A stretch of 5,503 nucleotides of DNA from Acinetobacter sp. (GTDB lineage: Bacteria > Pseudomonadota > Gammaproteobacteria > Pseudomonadales > Moraxellaceae). Location of the stretch: positions 1 through 5,503 of the forward strand of contig JAUNHS010000010.1 in assembly GCA_030523805.1 (NCBI GenBank). Direction: 5' to 3'. The notes under the pieces were generated by a model. That model did not search any database. It worked only from the letters and a program-made list of their open reading frames with translations, and had not been told where the DNA came from. Of this stretch, positions 1-5,503 are shown one piece after another (the first letter of the stretch is position 1; each line of letters starts with the position of its first letter). Both the position numbers and the translations under genes were made by a program.

Positions 1-93
1 TTCTTCCGTTTCTGTAGTTTCAGCGAATACAACGCTACTGGCACTTGCAATACACACTGCAAGCAAATGTTTACGAAAGTGAATATTTGACAT
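1..93 (-). CDS. Exported protein, N-terminal fragment (runs off left edge)
   Basis: Only the first 31 codons are in the window; the gene continues beyond position 1. The ATG (minus strand, 91-93) follows an AAGG ribosome-binding site six bases upstream. The peptide opens MSNIHFRKH, then has a hydrophobic stretch LLAVCIASASSVV and a classic signal peptidase I site, VFA before ETTETEE, so the product is very probably secreted through Sec to the periplasm or outer membrane. The acidic, Thr-rich residues after cleavage do not identify a family. A TonB-dependent receptor or other outer-membrane protein would fit, but that is a guess. It is transcribed divergently from the rhodanese gene, under a strong promoter at 130-159. 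Confidence 0.75.
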   Translation of the reverse strand, partial: MSNIHFRKHLLAVCIASASSVVFAETTETEE

Positions 94-129
94 GGGAGAC
101 CTTTTCACACTTTTTTACAATAAAGCTAA

Positions 130-159
130 ATAATAGCAATTCTTGTTTTTTTTTGTCAA
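130..159 (-). promoter_or_regulatory. Sigma70-type promoter for the left-edge exported protein gene
   Basis: Read on the minus strand there is a perfect -35 TTGACA (154-159), an 18-bp A-rich spacer and a -10 TATTAT (130-135), followed by the AAGG ribosome-binding site and the ATG at 93. The expected transcript start is near 123, giving a leader of about 30 bases. Two copies of a 9-bp direct repeat sit immediately upstream of the -35 and of the -10, and a TGATAAT motif lies just further upstream (174-180), so the promoter may be regulated. Confidence 0.7.
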
Positions 160-167
160 GCAATTCT
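135..167. repeat. Pair of 9-bp direct repeats AGCAATTCT within the promoter
   Basis: AGCAATTCT occurs at 135-143 and again at 159-167, 24 bp apart start to start. On the minus strand (AGAATTGCT) one copy abuts the -35 hexamer and the other abuts the -10 hexamer of the left-edge gene. The placement suggests an operator, but two short AT-rich copies could arise by chance. Confidence 0.5.
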
Positions 168-250
168 ATTTTTATTATCAATACGCACGCTGATATTTCA
201 TGACCCATAGCAAATCAGTTATGATTTTTTTGCATGATAGATACTTTATT

Positions 251-317
251 TTGCAAAAATCTTGAATTTTGCTCTATATAACCCCATTGACATTCTTTAT
301 ACTATAGAGCATTTATT
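251..317 (+). promoter_or_regulatory. Probable promoter region for the rhodanese-grxC-secB cluster
   Basis: Several sigma70-like hexamers lie here and I cannot choose between them. A perfect TTGACA is at 287-292, but only weak -10 matches follow at 16-19 bp. TTGCAA at 251-256 is 18 bp from TATATA at 275-280. A good -10, TATACT, at 298-303 lacks a matching -35. The rhodanese gene is first in its direction, so a promoter must lie between 94 and 343. Confidence 0.35.
270..311. repeat. Perfect 9-bp inverted repeat upstream of the rhodanese gene
   Basis: TGCTCTATA (270-278) is matched by its exact reverse complement TATAGAGCA (303-311), separated by 24 bp that contain TTGACA (287-292) and TATACT (298-303). 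It could be a dyad operator, or a leader hairpin if transcription starts upstream of 270. It lacks a GC-rich stem and a U-tract, so it is not a terminator. Confidence 0.5.
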
Positions 318-343
318 TTTACTGATAATTTTTTAGGTGGCGT

Positions 344-751
344 GTGGAACGTTGGTTTGAATTTATGGGGAATCACCCCATCTTATTTGGTGTATTAGCA
401 GTACTCATTTTACTGTTTTTATTTATAGAAACCCAGCGTGGTGGACGTAAAGTATCATCACAATCTTTGGGAATTTTGGTGCGTGGCAAAAATGCACAGC
501 TGATTGATTTGCGAGATGCAAAAGATTTTCGTGATGGTCATATCAGTGGTAGCCGTAATATTCCTTATAGCCAACTTGCTCGCCATGTAGATGAATTAAA
601 AAGTTTAGACCGTCCATTGGTATTTATTTGCAATTTGGGTCAGGTGGCTGGTTCTGCATTGCAACAAGTGGGTCATGCCGATAGTTATCGTTTAGATGGT
701 GGCATTAGCCAATGGAAAGCCGATGGTTTGCCTTTGGTCAAAAGTAAATAA
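344..751 (+). CDS. yibN: Membrane-anchored rhodanese-like protein, YibN type
   Basis: A 135-residue protein with one N-terminal membrane segment (about residues 12-28, HPILFGVLAVLILLFLF) and a single rhodanese domain (about 38-133) placed in the cytoplasm by inference. Rhodanese motifs are clear: LIDLRDAKDFRDGHISGSRN (53-72), a candidate catalytic Cys96 in FICNLGQVAG, and the C-terminal LDGGISQWKADGLPLV. Rhodaneses carry sulfane sulfur on this cysteine, but the substrate here is unknown. The start is GTG: AGG (335-337) lies six bases upstream, and an in-frame TAA at 326-328 leaves no earlier start. The next in-frame start, Met8, would trim the HPILF-preceding end. It leads grxC and secB, the same order as E. 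coli yibN-grxC-secB, which supports the assignment and suggests a link to envelope or protein-export biology. Confidence 0.88.
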   Translation: MERWFEFMGNHPILFGVLAVLILLFLFIETQRGGRKVSSQSLGILVRGKNAQLIDLRDAKDFRDGHISGSRNIPYSQLARHVDELKSLDRPLVFICNLGQVAGSALQQVGHADSYRLDGGISQWKADGLPLVKSK

Positions 752-800
752 GCACTTTGAACGTATTTATTTTAAATAATCTTTGATTTAGGAGTCTGTC

Positions 801-1058
801 ATGACTGCAAATGTATTAATCTACACTACACCAACTTGCCCTTATTGTATGCGTGCCAAGCATTTATTAGAACAAAAAGGTGTAGCATTTAAAGAAGTTG
901 ATTTGAGCCGTGAAGCACCAGAAGTGCGTGCTGAATTGCAACAACGCACCAATCATCGTACCGTACCACAAATTTTTATTAATGAACAATTTATTGGTGG
1001 CTGCGATAATCTTTATGCTTTAGAGCGTGAAGGTAAATTGGACTCGCTTTTGGCCTAA
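801..1058 (+). CDS. grxC: Glutaredoxin 3
   Basis: An 85-residue single-domain dithiol glutaredoxin, the usual length for GrxC. It reduces disulfides and glutathione mixed disulfides in the cytoplasm using glutathione. The active site CPYC is at residues 13-16 (C13, C16) after the beta strand VLIYTTPT. The glutathione-binding TVP motif with its cis-proline is at 54-56, followed by QIFINEQFIGGCDNLYAL. The GGCD motif holds a third cysteine, C68, equivalent to the extra Cys65 of E. coli Grx3. AGGAG at 790-794 supports the ATG. It lies 49 bp after the rhodanese gene and 55 bp before secB, with no terminator in either gap, so co-transcription is likely. Confidence 0.96.
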   Translation: MTANVLIYTTPTCPYCMRAKHLLEQKGVAFKEVDLSREAPEVRAELQQRTNHRTVPQIFINEQFIGGCDNLYALEREGKLDSLLA

Positions 1059-1113
1059 TGCTTTTTGGGTTTTAAATTAAAGTTTTATTTTCACATGTAT
1101 TAAGGAGTACATC

Positions 1114-1590
1114 ATGAGTGAAGAACAGCAACAACAAGAAAGTGCTTTGGCATTAGAGCGTCTTTATATTAAAGATGCGTCTTTTGAAGTACCAAGTGCA
1201 GCAGTTTTTACAAAACAATGGCAACCAGAGTTGGACATTCAATTAAGTTCAGCGGCTGAGCAATTAGACGAAACGCATTATGAAGTGGCATTAAAAGTTG
1301 TCGTTACAGCAAAAAATGCTGAAGAAACTGCATTTATTGTAGATGTTACGCAAGCAGGTATTTTCTTGGTGGATAATGTGGAAGAAGACCGTATCCCTTA
1401 TGTATTGGGTGCGTATATTCCAAACATTTTATTCCCATTCTTGCGTGAAGCAGTGAATGATTTGGTGGTTAAAGGTAGCTTCCCTCAATTGCTTTTAACA
1501 CCAATTGATTTTGATGCAGAATTTCATGCCAATATGCAGCGTGTATTAGCTCAAGTGGCAGAAATGGAAGCCAATGAAGCAAAAGCCTAA
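1114..1590 (+). CDS. secB: Protein-export chaperone SecB
   Basis: A 158-residue protein matching SecB along its whole length. SecB is a cytoplasmic homotetramer that holds unfolded precursor proteins and hands them to SecA at the SecYEG translocon. Recognisable blocks are [13 protein letters not shown] (15-27), the strands around [13 protein letters not shown] (62-74), AGIF (81-84), and the signature [17 protein letters not shown] (98-114) followed by [18 protein letters not shown] (120-137). The N terminus is Glu/Gln-rich and the tail (about 140-158) is acidic and probably helical, as in other SecB proteins. An AGGAG site at 1103-1107 precedes the ATG. It is the last gene of the cluster, and a terminator follows 15 bp after the stop. 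Confidence 0.97.
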   Translation: MSEEQQQQESALALERLYIKDASFEVPSAAVFTKQWQPELDIQLSSAAEQLDETHYEVALKVVVTAKNAEETAFIVDVTQAGIFLVDNVEEDRIPYVLGAYIPNILFPFLREAVNDLVVKGSFPQLLLTPIDFDAEFHANMQRVLAQVAEMEANEAKA

Positions 1591-1605
1591 TTTTTTAGGT
1601 CATGC

Positions 1606-1633
1606 AAAAAAACCGTCCAATTGGACGGTTTTT
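1606..1633. terminator. Bidirectional intrinsic terminator between secB and amtB
   Basis: A perfect palindrome is centred between 1620 and 1621. The arms AAAAACCGTCCAA (1608-1620) and TTGGACGGTTTTT (1621-1633) form a GC-containing stem around an AATT turn, with T-tracts on both strands (five Ts on plus, seven on minus). It sits between the convergent secB and amtB stop codons and should end both transcripts. Confidence 0.92.
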
Positions 1634-1651
1634 GTATTTTGCGATGGTGAG

Positions 1652-2914
1652 TTATTCTATACGCTCCCCATGTTCGCTCACATCTAAGCCTTGGCGTTCA
1701 TCTTCATGTGATACACGCAAGCCAAGCGTTAAGTCTATCGCTTTTAAGATGATGAATGTTCCCACCGCACTGTAAGCTATCGTTGCCAATACGCCTTCAA
1801 TTTGTTTCCATAATTGCACACCTAAATCGGTTGGTAAGCTATCACCCATCACCAATGCACTGGTAAAGAATGCTGTGAGAATTGCACCAATAATCCCACC
1901 GACACCGTGTAAGGCAAAGGCATCTAAACTATCATCTACACGCAATTTGTGCTTTAAGTAGAAAATGCTCCAGTAGCACGCTACGCCACCAATTGCCCCC
2001 ATCGCCAATGCCCCTTTGACATCTACAAATCCTGCTGCTGGGGTAATAACAACCAAACCTGCAATCGCCCCTGACACTGCTCCAAGTACCGACATTCTGC
2101 CTTGAACAATTCGCTCAGCAACTAACCATGAAATGGCTGCCATTGCTGCGGCTACTTGCGTTACAATTAAGGCATAGGCTGCTGAACCATTGGCTGCCAA
2201 AGCCGAGCCACCATTAAAGCCAAACCAACCCACCCAAATTAAGCTACCACCAATCACGGTCAGCGTTAAATTGTGTGGTGCCATCGATTCACGACCAAGA
2301 CCAATACGTTTACCCACCATATAAGCTGCGACCAATCCTGCGACACCTGCATTAATGTGTACCACTGTACCACCAGCAAAATCTAACGCATCGCCCGTGA
2401 AAAAGCCACCGCCCCACACCCAATGTGCAACAGGGCTATAAATGAGTACCACCCACAATGCAATAAATAGCACATAAGCCGAAAACTTCATACGTTCTGC
2501 AATAGAGCCACTAATGATGGCAACGGTAATAATCGCAAACGTCATTTGAAAGAGAATAAAGAGAATTTCAGGAATGCTACCAGATACGGCACTTGGTGCA
2601 ATGCCTGATAAAAAGGCTTTATCCAAACCACCAATAAAACCATTGCCTTCGCTAAATGCCAAGCTATAACCGACAACCACCCACAGCACACTTGCCACCA
2701 CAGCCGCAATGAAACTATGTGCCATACTGTTGAGTACGTTCTTTTTACGCACCATACCACTATAAAACAATGCCAAACCTGGAATGGTCATCAATAGTAC
2801 CAATGCCGTCGCCACCAACACCCATGCTGTATCGCCAGAATTAAGTTCAGCCGTTTGAGCATACGCTGATGTGGTCATTGCCAATAAACTCAGGACAAAT
2901 AAACTTTTTTTCAT
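1652..2914 (-). CDS. amtB: Ammonium channel AmtB
   Basis: Inner-membrane ammonium transporter of the Amt/Rh family, 420 residues from the chosen start. The N terminus MKKSLFVLSLLAMTTSAYA is a cleavable signal peptide, as in E. coli AmtB, and about 11 membrane helices follow. In this numbering the conserved pore residues are Phe126 (QMTFA), Trp167 (AHWVWGGG), Asp178 (LDFAGG), the twin histidines His186 (TVVHINAG) and His336 (FALHGVGG), and the Phe gate in GWFGFNGGSAL. The cytoplasmic tail GLRVSHEDERQGLDVSEHGE is the conserved GlnK-interaction segment. The frame is open to an ATG at 2968, but that ATG lies inside the sigma54 promoter, upstream of the expected transcript start. The ATG at 2912-2914 has AAAGGTGAG just before it and gives the proper signal peptide. 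glnK lies upstream on the same strand. Confidence 0.97.
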   Translation of the reverse strand: MKKSLFVLSLLAMTTSAYAQTAELNSGDTAWVLVATALVLLMTIPGLALFYSGMVRKKNVLNSMAHSFIAAVVASVLWVVVGYSLAFSEGNGFIGGLDKAFLSGIAPSAVSGSIPEILFILFQMTFAIITVAIISGSIAERMKFSAYVLFIALWVVLIYSPVAHWVWGGGFFTGDALDFAGGTVVHINAGVAGLVAAYMVGKRIGLGRESMAPHNLTLTVIGGSLIWVGWFGFNGGSALAANGSAAYALIVTQVAAAMAAISWLVAERIVQGRMSVLGAVSGAIAGLVVITPAAGFVDVKGALAMGAIGGVACYWSIFYLKHKLRVDDSLDAFALHGVGGIIGAILTAFFTSALVMGDSLPTDLGVQLWKQIEGVLATIAYSAVGTFIILKAIDLTLGLRVSHEDERQGLDVSEHGERIE

Positions 2915-2917
2915 TTT

Positions 2918-2926
2918 CTCACCTTT
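2918..2926 (-). promoter_or_regulatory. Ribosome-binding site deciding the amtB start
   Basis: The minus strand reads AAAGGTGAG three bases before the ATG at 2912-2914, with AGG seven bases away. This, together with the promoter at 2957-2973, fixes the start 18 codons inside the longest open frame. Confidence 0.8.
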
Positions 2927-2956
2927 CAAATCAACAGGATATTTACCAATGAATAA

Positions 2957-2973
2957 AGCAAGAGCCATGCCAA
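2957..2973 (-). promoter_or_regulatory. Sigma54 (RpoN) -24/-12 promoter of amtB
   Basis: The minus strand reads TTGGCATGGCTCTTGCT, an exact match to the sigma54 consensus TGGCAYRNNNNTTGCW. The -24 GG corresponds to 2970-2971 and the -12 GC to 2958-2959. Transcription should start near 2947, giving a leader of about 33 bases. Sigma54 promoters are known to drive nitrogen-limitation genes with NtrC as activator, which fits amtB. No canonical NtrC dyad is visible nearby. Confidence 0.88.
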
Positions 2974-3044
2974 AAAGTCATCTTTTATATCATTTGCTGA
3001 TTATTTTTATTAAATTTTTAAAAGTTTAGTCAAATTTAAAATAT

Positions 3045-3082
3045 AAAAAAATCCACTAAATCATAAATTTAGTGGATTTTTT
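3045..3082. terminator. Intrinsic terminator between glnK and amtB
   Basis: Arms AAAAAATCCACTAAA (3046-3060) and TTTAGTGGATTTTTT (3068-3082) pair perfectly over 15 bases around a 7-base loop. Read on the minus strand the hairpin starts 22 bases after the glnK stop and ends in a run of seven Ts, so it should terminate the glnK transcript before amtB. Its stem is AT-rich with a short GC core, so read-through is possible. Confidence 0.85.
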
Positions 3083-3104
3083 AAATGGCTTTAGCAAGTG
3101 ATGT

Positions 3105-3497
<393 letters not shown>

Positions 3498-3505
3498 TTA
3501 TATCA

Positions 3506-3522
3506 TGCAAGATTTATGCCAA
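3506..3522 (-). promoter_or_regulatory. Sigma54 (RpoN) -24/-12 promoter of glnK
   Basis: The minus strand reads TTGGCATAAATCTTGCA, an exact match to TGGCAYRNNNNTTGCW. The -24 GG corresponds to 3519-3520 and the -12 GC to 3507-3508. The expected transcript start is near 3495, giving a leader of about 50 bases. It shares TTGGCAT and TTGC with the amtB promoter, so both genes are likely induced under nitrogen limitation. Confidence 0.9.
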
Positions 3523-3626
3523 ATTTAGCAATTTTGAGCAAGATTTTAAACATCTCTAAACGATGACATGATGCTCTTTTATACTGTATTTTAGCGATTT
3601 TTTCTAGTCATCTACTATGGGAAATC

Positions 3627-3656
3627 TTTACATTTTCACCTGTGCAATGCGATAAT
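3627..3656 (+). promoter_or_regulatory. Probable sigma70 promoter for ubiK-comM
   Basis: TTTACA (3627-3632), an 18-bp spacer and GATAAT (3651-3656) each match the -35/-10 consensus at five of six positions. A start near 3663 would give a leader of about 30 bases before the ubiK ATG. It lies in the region shared with the divergent glnK gene. Confidence 0.55.
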
Positions 3657-3692
3657 TTAAGCTAATTTTTGAAAACATCATTGGAAATGACT

Positions 3693-3920
3693 ATGTTAGA
3701 TTCGTTGGTACAACGTGTTTTACCTTTGTTGCAACAGCCAAAGCAAGATTTAGAACACAATTTGCGTGCATTGCTCAGCGAAGCAATTGAAAAAATGGAT
3801 TTGGTTTCTAAACAAGAATTAGAACGTCATCAAATTGCTTTGGATAAAGCCCAGCAGCGTTTAGATGCGTTGCAAAAGCAGTTAGATGAATTGCAAGCAA
3901 AACAATCGCAATCATCATAA
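3693..3920 (+). CDS. ubiK: UbiK-family accessory factor for ubiquinone synthesis (BMFP domain)
   Basis: A small 75-residue protein of the YqiC/UbiK (membrane fusogenic, BMFP) family. In E. coli, UbiK is an accessory factor for aerobic ubiquinone biosynthesis that works with UbiJ; it is known to trimerise. An N-terminal amphipathic region (MLDSLVQRVLPLLQQP) precedes the family core DLEHNLRALLSEAIEKMDLVSKQELE. From about residue 38 to 72 the chain is a Gln/Leu-rich coiled coil. The frame extends to a TTG at 3669 and another ATG at 3687. ATG 3693 is preferred because GGA (3683-3685) is seven bases upstream, whereas it is only one base from ATG 3687. It is followed 27 bp later by comM, probably in one transcript. 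Confidence 0.85.
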   Translation: MLDSLVQRVLPLLQQPKQDLEHNLRALLSEAIEKMDLVSKQELERHQIALDKAQQRLDALQKQLDELQAKQSQSS

Positions 3921-3947
3921 ATAGGTTATTATTACAGGGATAGATGT

Positions 3948-5435
3948 ATGTCTTTGGCTAAAATTTATACTCGTGGCGTATTGGGCTTAAATGCTCCACA
4001 AATTGAAGTAGAAGTCCATCTTAGTCAGGGCTTACCGTCTTTGACCATTGTCGGCTTACCCGAAGCAGCGGTAAGAGAAAGTAAAGACCGTGTACGATCG
4101 GCAATTATCAATAGTGGTTTTCAATTTCCAACCAAGCGTTTAACGGTCAATTTAGCACCAGCAGATTTGCCCAAAGATGGTTCACGTTTAGATTTACCGA
4201 TTGCTTTGGGTATTCTGATTGCATCAGGACAGTTGCCTGTAGTGGATAATGCACCATTTGAGTGCATCGGTGAATTGGCATTAGACGGTCATTTACGCCC
4301 AACCACGGGGACGTTAAGCATCGCCATCGCCTGCCAGCAAGCACAGCGAAGTTTGATTTTACCCCTTGAAAATGCTGATGAAGCAGCACAATTAGATGGT
4401 TTAGAGCTTTTTGCTACACGGCATTTAAAAGATGTCTGTGAGCATTTAATTGGTTCACAGCCTTTGGCACGCTACCAAGCACAGCACACGCTACAAGCCA
4501 ATGACTATCCACTTGACCTGGCTGATGTGAAAGGACAACTTCGTCCACGGCGAGCATTGGAAATTGCTGCCGCAGGCGGACATTCGCTGTTATTTAAAGG
4601 TCCACCTGGTACAGGGAAAACTTTATTAGCATCTCGCTTGCCAAGCATTTTGCCACCACTCAATACGCAAGAAAGTTTGCAAGTGGCAAGTATTTATTCC
4701 ATCGCCAATCAGCCTTATCAATTTGGCTTACGTCCGTTTCGTTCACCCCATCATACTGCATCGGCAATTGCTTTAGTCGGTGGTGGTTCGCACCCTAAAC
4801 CTGGGGAAATTACCTTGTCGCATTTAGGCGTGTTATTTTTAGATGAATTGCCTGAATTTGACCGTAAAGTGTTGGAAGTGTTGCGACAACCGTTAGAAAG
4901 CAAGGAAATTGTCATTTCTCGTGCCACTCGGCAAATTACTTATCCTGCGAATTTTCAACTCATTGCTGCCATGAATCCGTGTCCGTGTGGTTATGCGTTC
5001 AATCAAGATCATCGTTGTCAATGTTCTGCCGAAGCGATTAAGCGTTATCAAAATCGTATTTCAGGGCCGTTATTAGACCGTATTGATTTGCACATTGACG
5101 TGCCACCACTCAATGCCAATGAATTACAAGATGCTCAACAGGGCGAATTATCTGCTGTGGTGCGTGAACGTGTAATGCGTGCCTATGAACGACAAATGCA
5201 ACGACAAGGCTGTTTAAATCAACATTTATCGCCACAGCATTTACAGCAAGTCGCTCCGTTAGATGATGCGTGTAAACAGCTGATTGCAATGGCTCAACAA
5301 CGGTTAAATTTATCAGCTCGTGCGTATCATCGTGTGTTGCGTGTGGCTCGCACCATTGCCGACCTTGCCCAAAGTGAACATATTCAAAATGTGCATTTAT
5401 CAGAAGCCTTATCTTACCGTGGGCAAGCCGTATAA
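3948..5435 (+). CDS. comM: ComM/YifB AAA+ ATPase, branch-migration helicase of natural transformation
   Basis: A 495-residue full-length YifB/ComM protein of the magnesium-chelatase-like AAA+ group. ComM in Vibrio cholerae is a hexameric helicase that promotes branch migration when transforming DNA integrates. The N-terminal S5/Lon-like domain (about 1-165) includes VEVHLSQGLPSLTIVGLPEA and LPKDGSRLDLPIALG. The AAA+ core has Walker A GPPGTGKT (218-225), Walker B VLFLDE (295-300) and the FRSPHHTAS loop (264-272). A tetracysteine cluster (C345, C347, C357, C359), probably zinc-binding, precedes GPLLDRIDLHIDVP. The C-terminal helical domain ends near LSARAYHRVLRVARTIADL. AGGGA (3936-3940) supports the ATG. 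The frame is uninterrupted; in Acinetobacter baumannii this gene is the well-known insertion site of AbaR-type resistance islands. Confidence 0.96.
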   Translation: MSLAKIYTRGVLGLNAPQIEVEVHLSQGLPSLTIVGLPEAAVRESKDRVRSAIINSGFQFPTKRLTVNLAPADLPKDGSRLDLPIALGILIASGQLPVVDNAPFECIGELALDGHLRPTTGTLSIAIACQQAQRSLILPLENADEAAQLDGLELFATRHLKDVCEHLIGSQPLARYQAQHTLQANDYPLDLADVKGQLRPRRALEIAAAGGHSLLFKGPPGTGKTLLASRLPSILPPLNTQESLQVASIYSIANQPYQFGLRPFRSPHHTASAIALVGGGSHPKPGEITLSHLGVLFLDELPEFDRKVLEVLRQPLESKEIVISRATRQITYPANFQLIAAMNPCPCGYAFNQDHRCQCSAEAIKRYQNRISGPLLDRIDLHIDVPPLNANELQDAQQGELSAVVRERVMRAYERQMQRQGCLNQHLSPQHLQQVAPLDDACKQLIAMAQQRLNLSARAYHRVLRVARTIADLAQSEHIQNVHLSEALSYRGQAV

Positions 5436-5452
5436 AGTCAAAAGCTAAATAC

Positions 5453-5490
5453 AAAAAATCCCTATAAGGCACGCTCATAGGGATTTTTTT
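5453..5490. terminator. Intrinsic terminator after comM
   Basis: Arms AAAAAATCCCTAT (5453-5465) and ATAGGGATTTTTT (5477-5489) pair perfectly around an 11-base loop, ending in seven Ts (5484-5490). It lies 17 bases after the comM stop. The A-tract on the left also makes it a terminator for any gene converging from the right, which is outside the window. I see no gene in the last 13 bases. Confidence 0.9.
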
Positions 5491-5503
5491 ATGGTGAAAT
5501 TGC

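Noticed and set aside
253..272. GCAAAA/TTTTGC inverted repeat upstream of the rhodanese gene
   Set aside because: Only six AT-rich pairs with an imperfect continuation; expected by chance in such sequence.
752..800. AT-rich palindromic stretch between the rhodanese gene and grxC as a terminator
   Set aside because: ATTTTAAAT-like symmetry here has no GC stem and no T-tract, so it gives no support for termination between the two genes.
2542..2760. 72-residue open frame on the minus strand inside amtB
   Set aside because: It lies wholly within the well-supported amtB coding frame, has a Trp/Val/Leu-rich shadow composition and no recognisable domain.
3669..3692. TTG (3669) or ATG (3687) as the ubiK start
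   Set aside because: The TTG has no ribosome-binding site at a sensible distance and lies almost at the predicted transcript start. ATG 3687 is one base from the only GGA. ATG 3693 has proper spacing and fits the family start.
4147..4389. 80-residue minus-strand open frame inside comM
   Set aside because: It is antisense to a conserved part of comM, resembles no family and has no supporting promoter.
5110..5478. 122-residue minus-strand open frame overlapping the comM 3' end
   Set aside because: It is mostly antisense to the ComM C-terminal domain and its start lies in the terminator stem. The His-rich, low-complexity composition is typical of a shadow frame.

Overview
This AT-rich window reads as ordinary chromosome from a gammaproteobacterium, most likely Acinetobacter or a close Moraxellaceae relative. 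That rests on base composition, the protein sequences and the gene neighbourhood (rhodanese-grxC-secB beside amtB-glnK and ubiK-comM); it is an inference, not a proof of genus. All six complete protein families are recognisable, and I see no mobile element, CRISPR array, tRNA or rRNA.

Layout. Positions 1-93 (minus) hold the first 31 codons of an exported protein that runs off the left edge, under a strong sigma70-type promoter. A 250-bp divergent intergenic region (94-343) follows. Next comes a plus-strand cluster: a membrane-anchored YibN-type rhodanese (344-751), glutaredoxin 3 grxC (801-1058) and export chaperone secB (1114-1590), closed by a bidirectional terminator at 1606-1633. On the minus strand are amtB (1652-2914) and, upstream of it, glnK (3105-3443). 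A plus-strand pair, ubiK (3693-3920) and comM (3948-5435), diverges from glnK and ends in a terminator at 5453-5490.

The genes form functional blocks. Rhodanese-GrxC-SecB is the conserved yibN-grxC-secB order also known from E. coli, combining thiol/sulfur chemistry with protein export. GlnK-AmtB is the nitrogen-sensing PII protein with the ammonium channel it plugs. UbiK assists ubiquinone synthesis, and ComM is the branch-migration helicase of natural transformation.

The most informative regulatory signal is that glnK and amtB each have their own excellent -24/-12 (sigma54) promoter, with a strong terminator between them. The usual glnK-amtB operon therefore appears split into two separately initiated, nitrogen-controlled units. 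The amtB promoter overlaps the first in-frame ATG of the open frame, which shows that the true start is the later ATG preceding the signal peptide. I found no convincing undescribed system; the findings are mainly regulatory.
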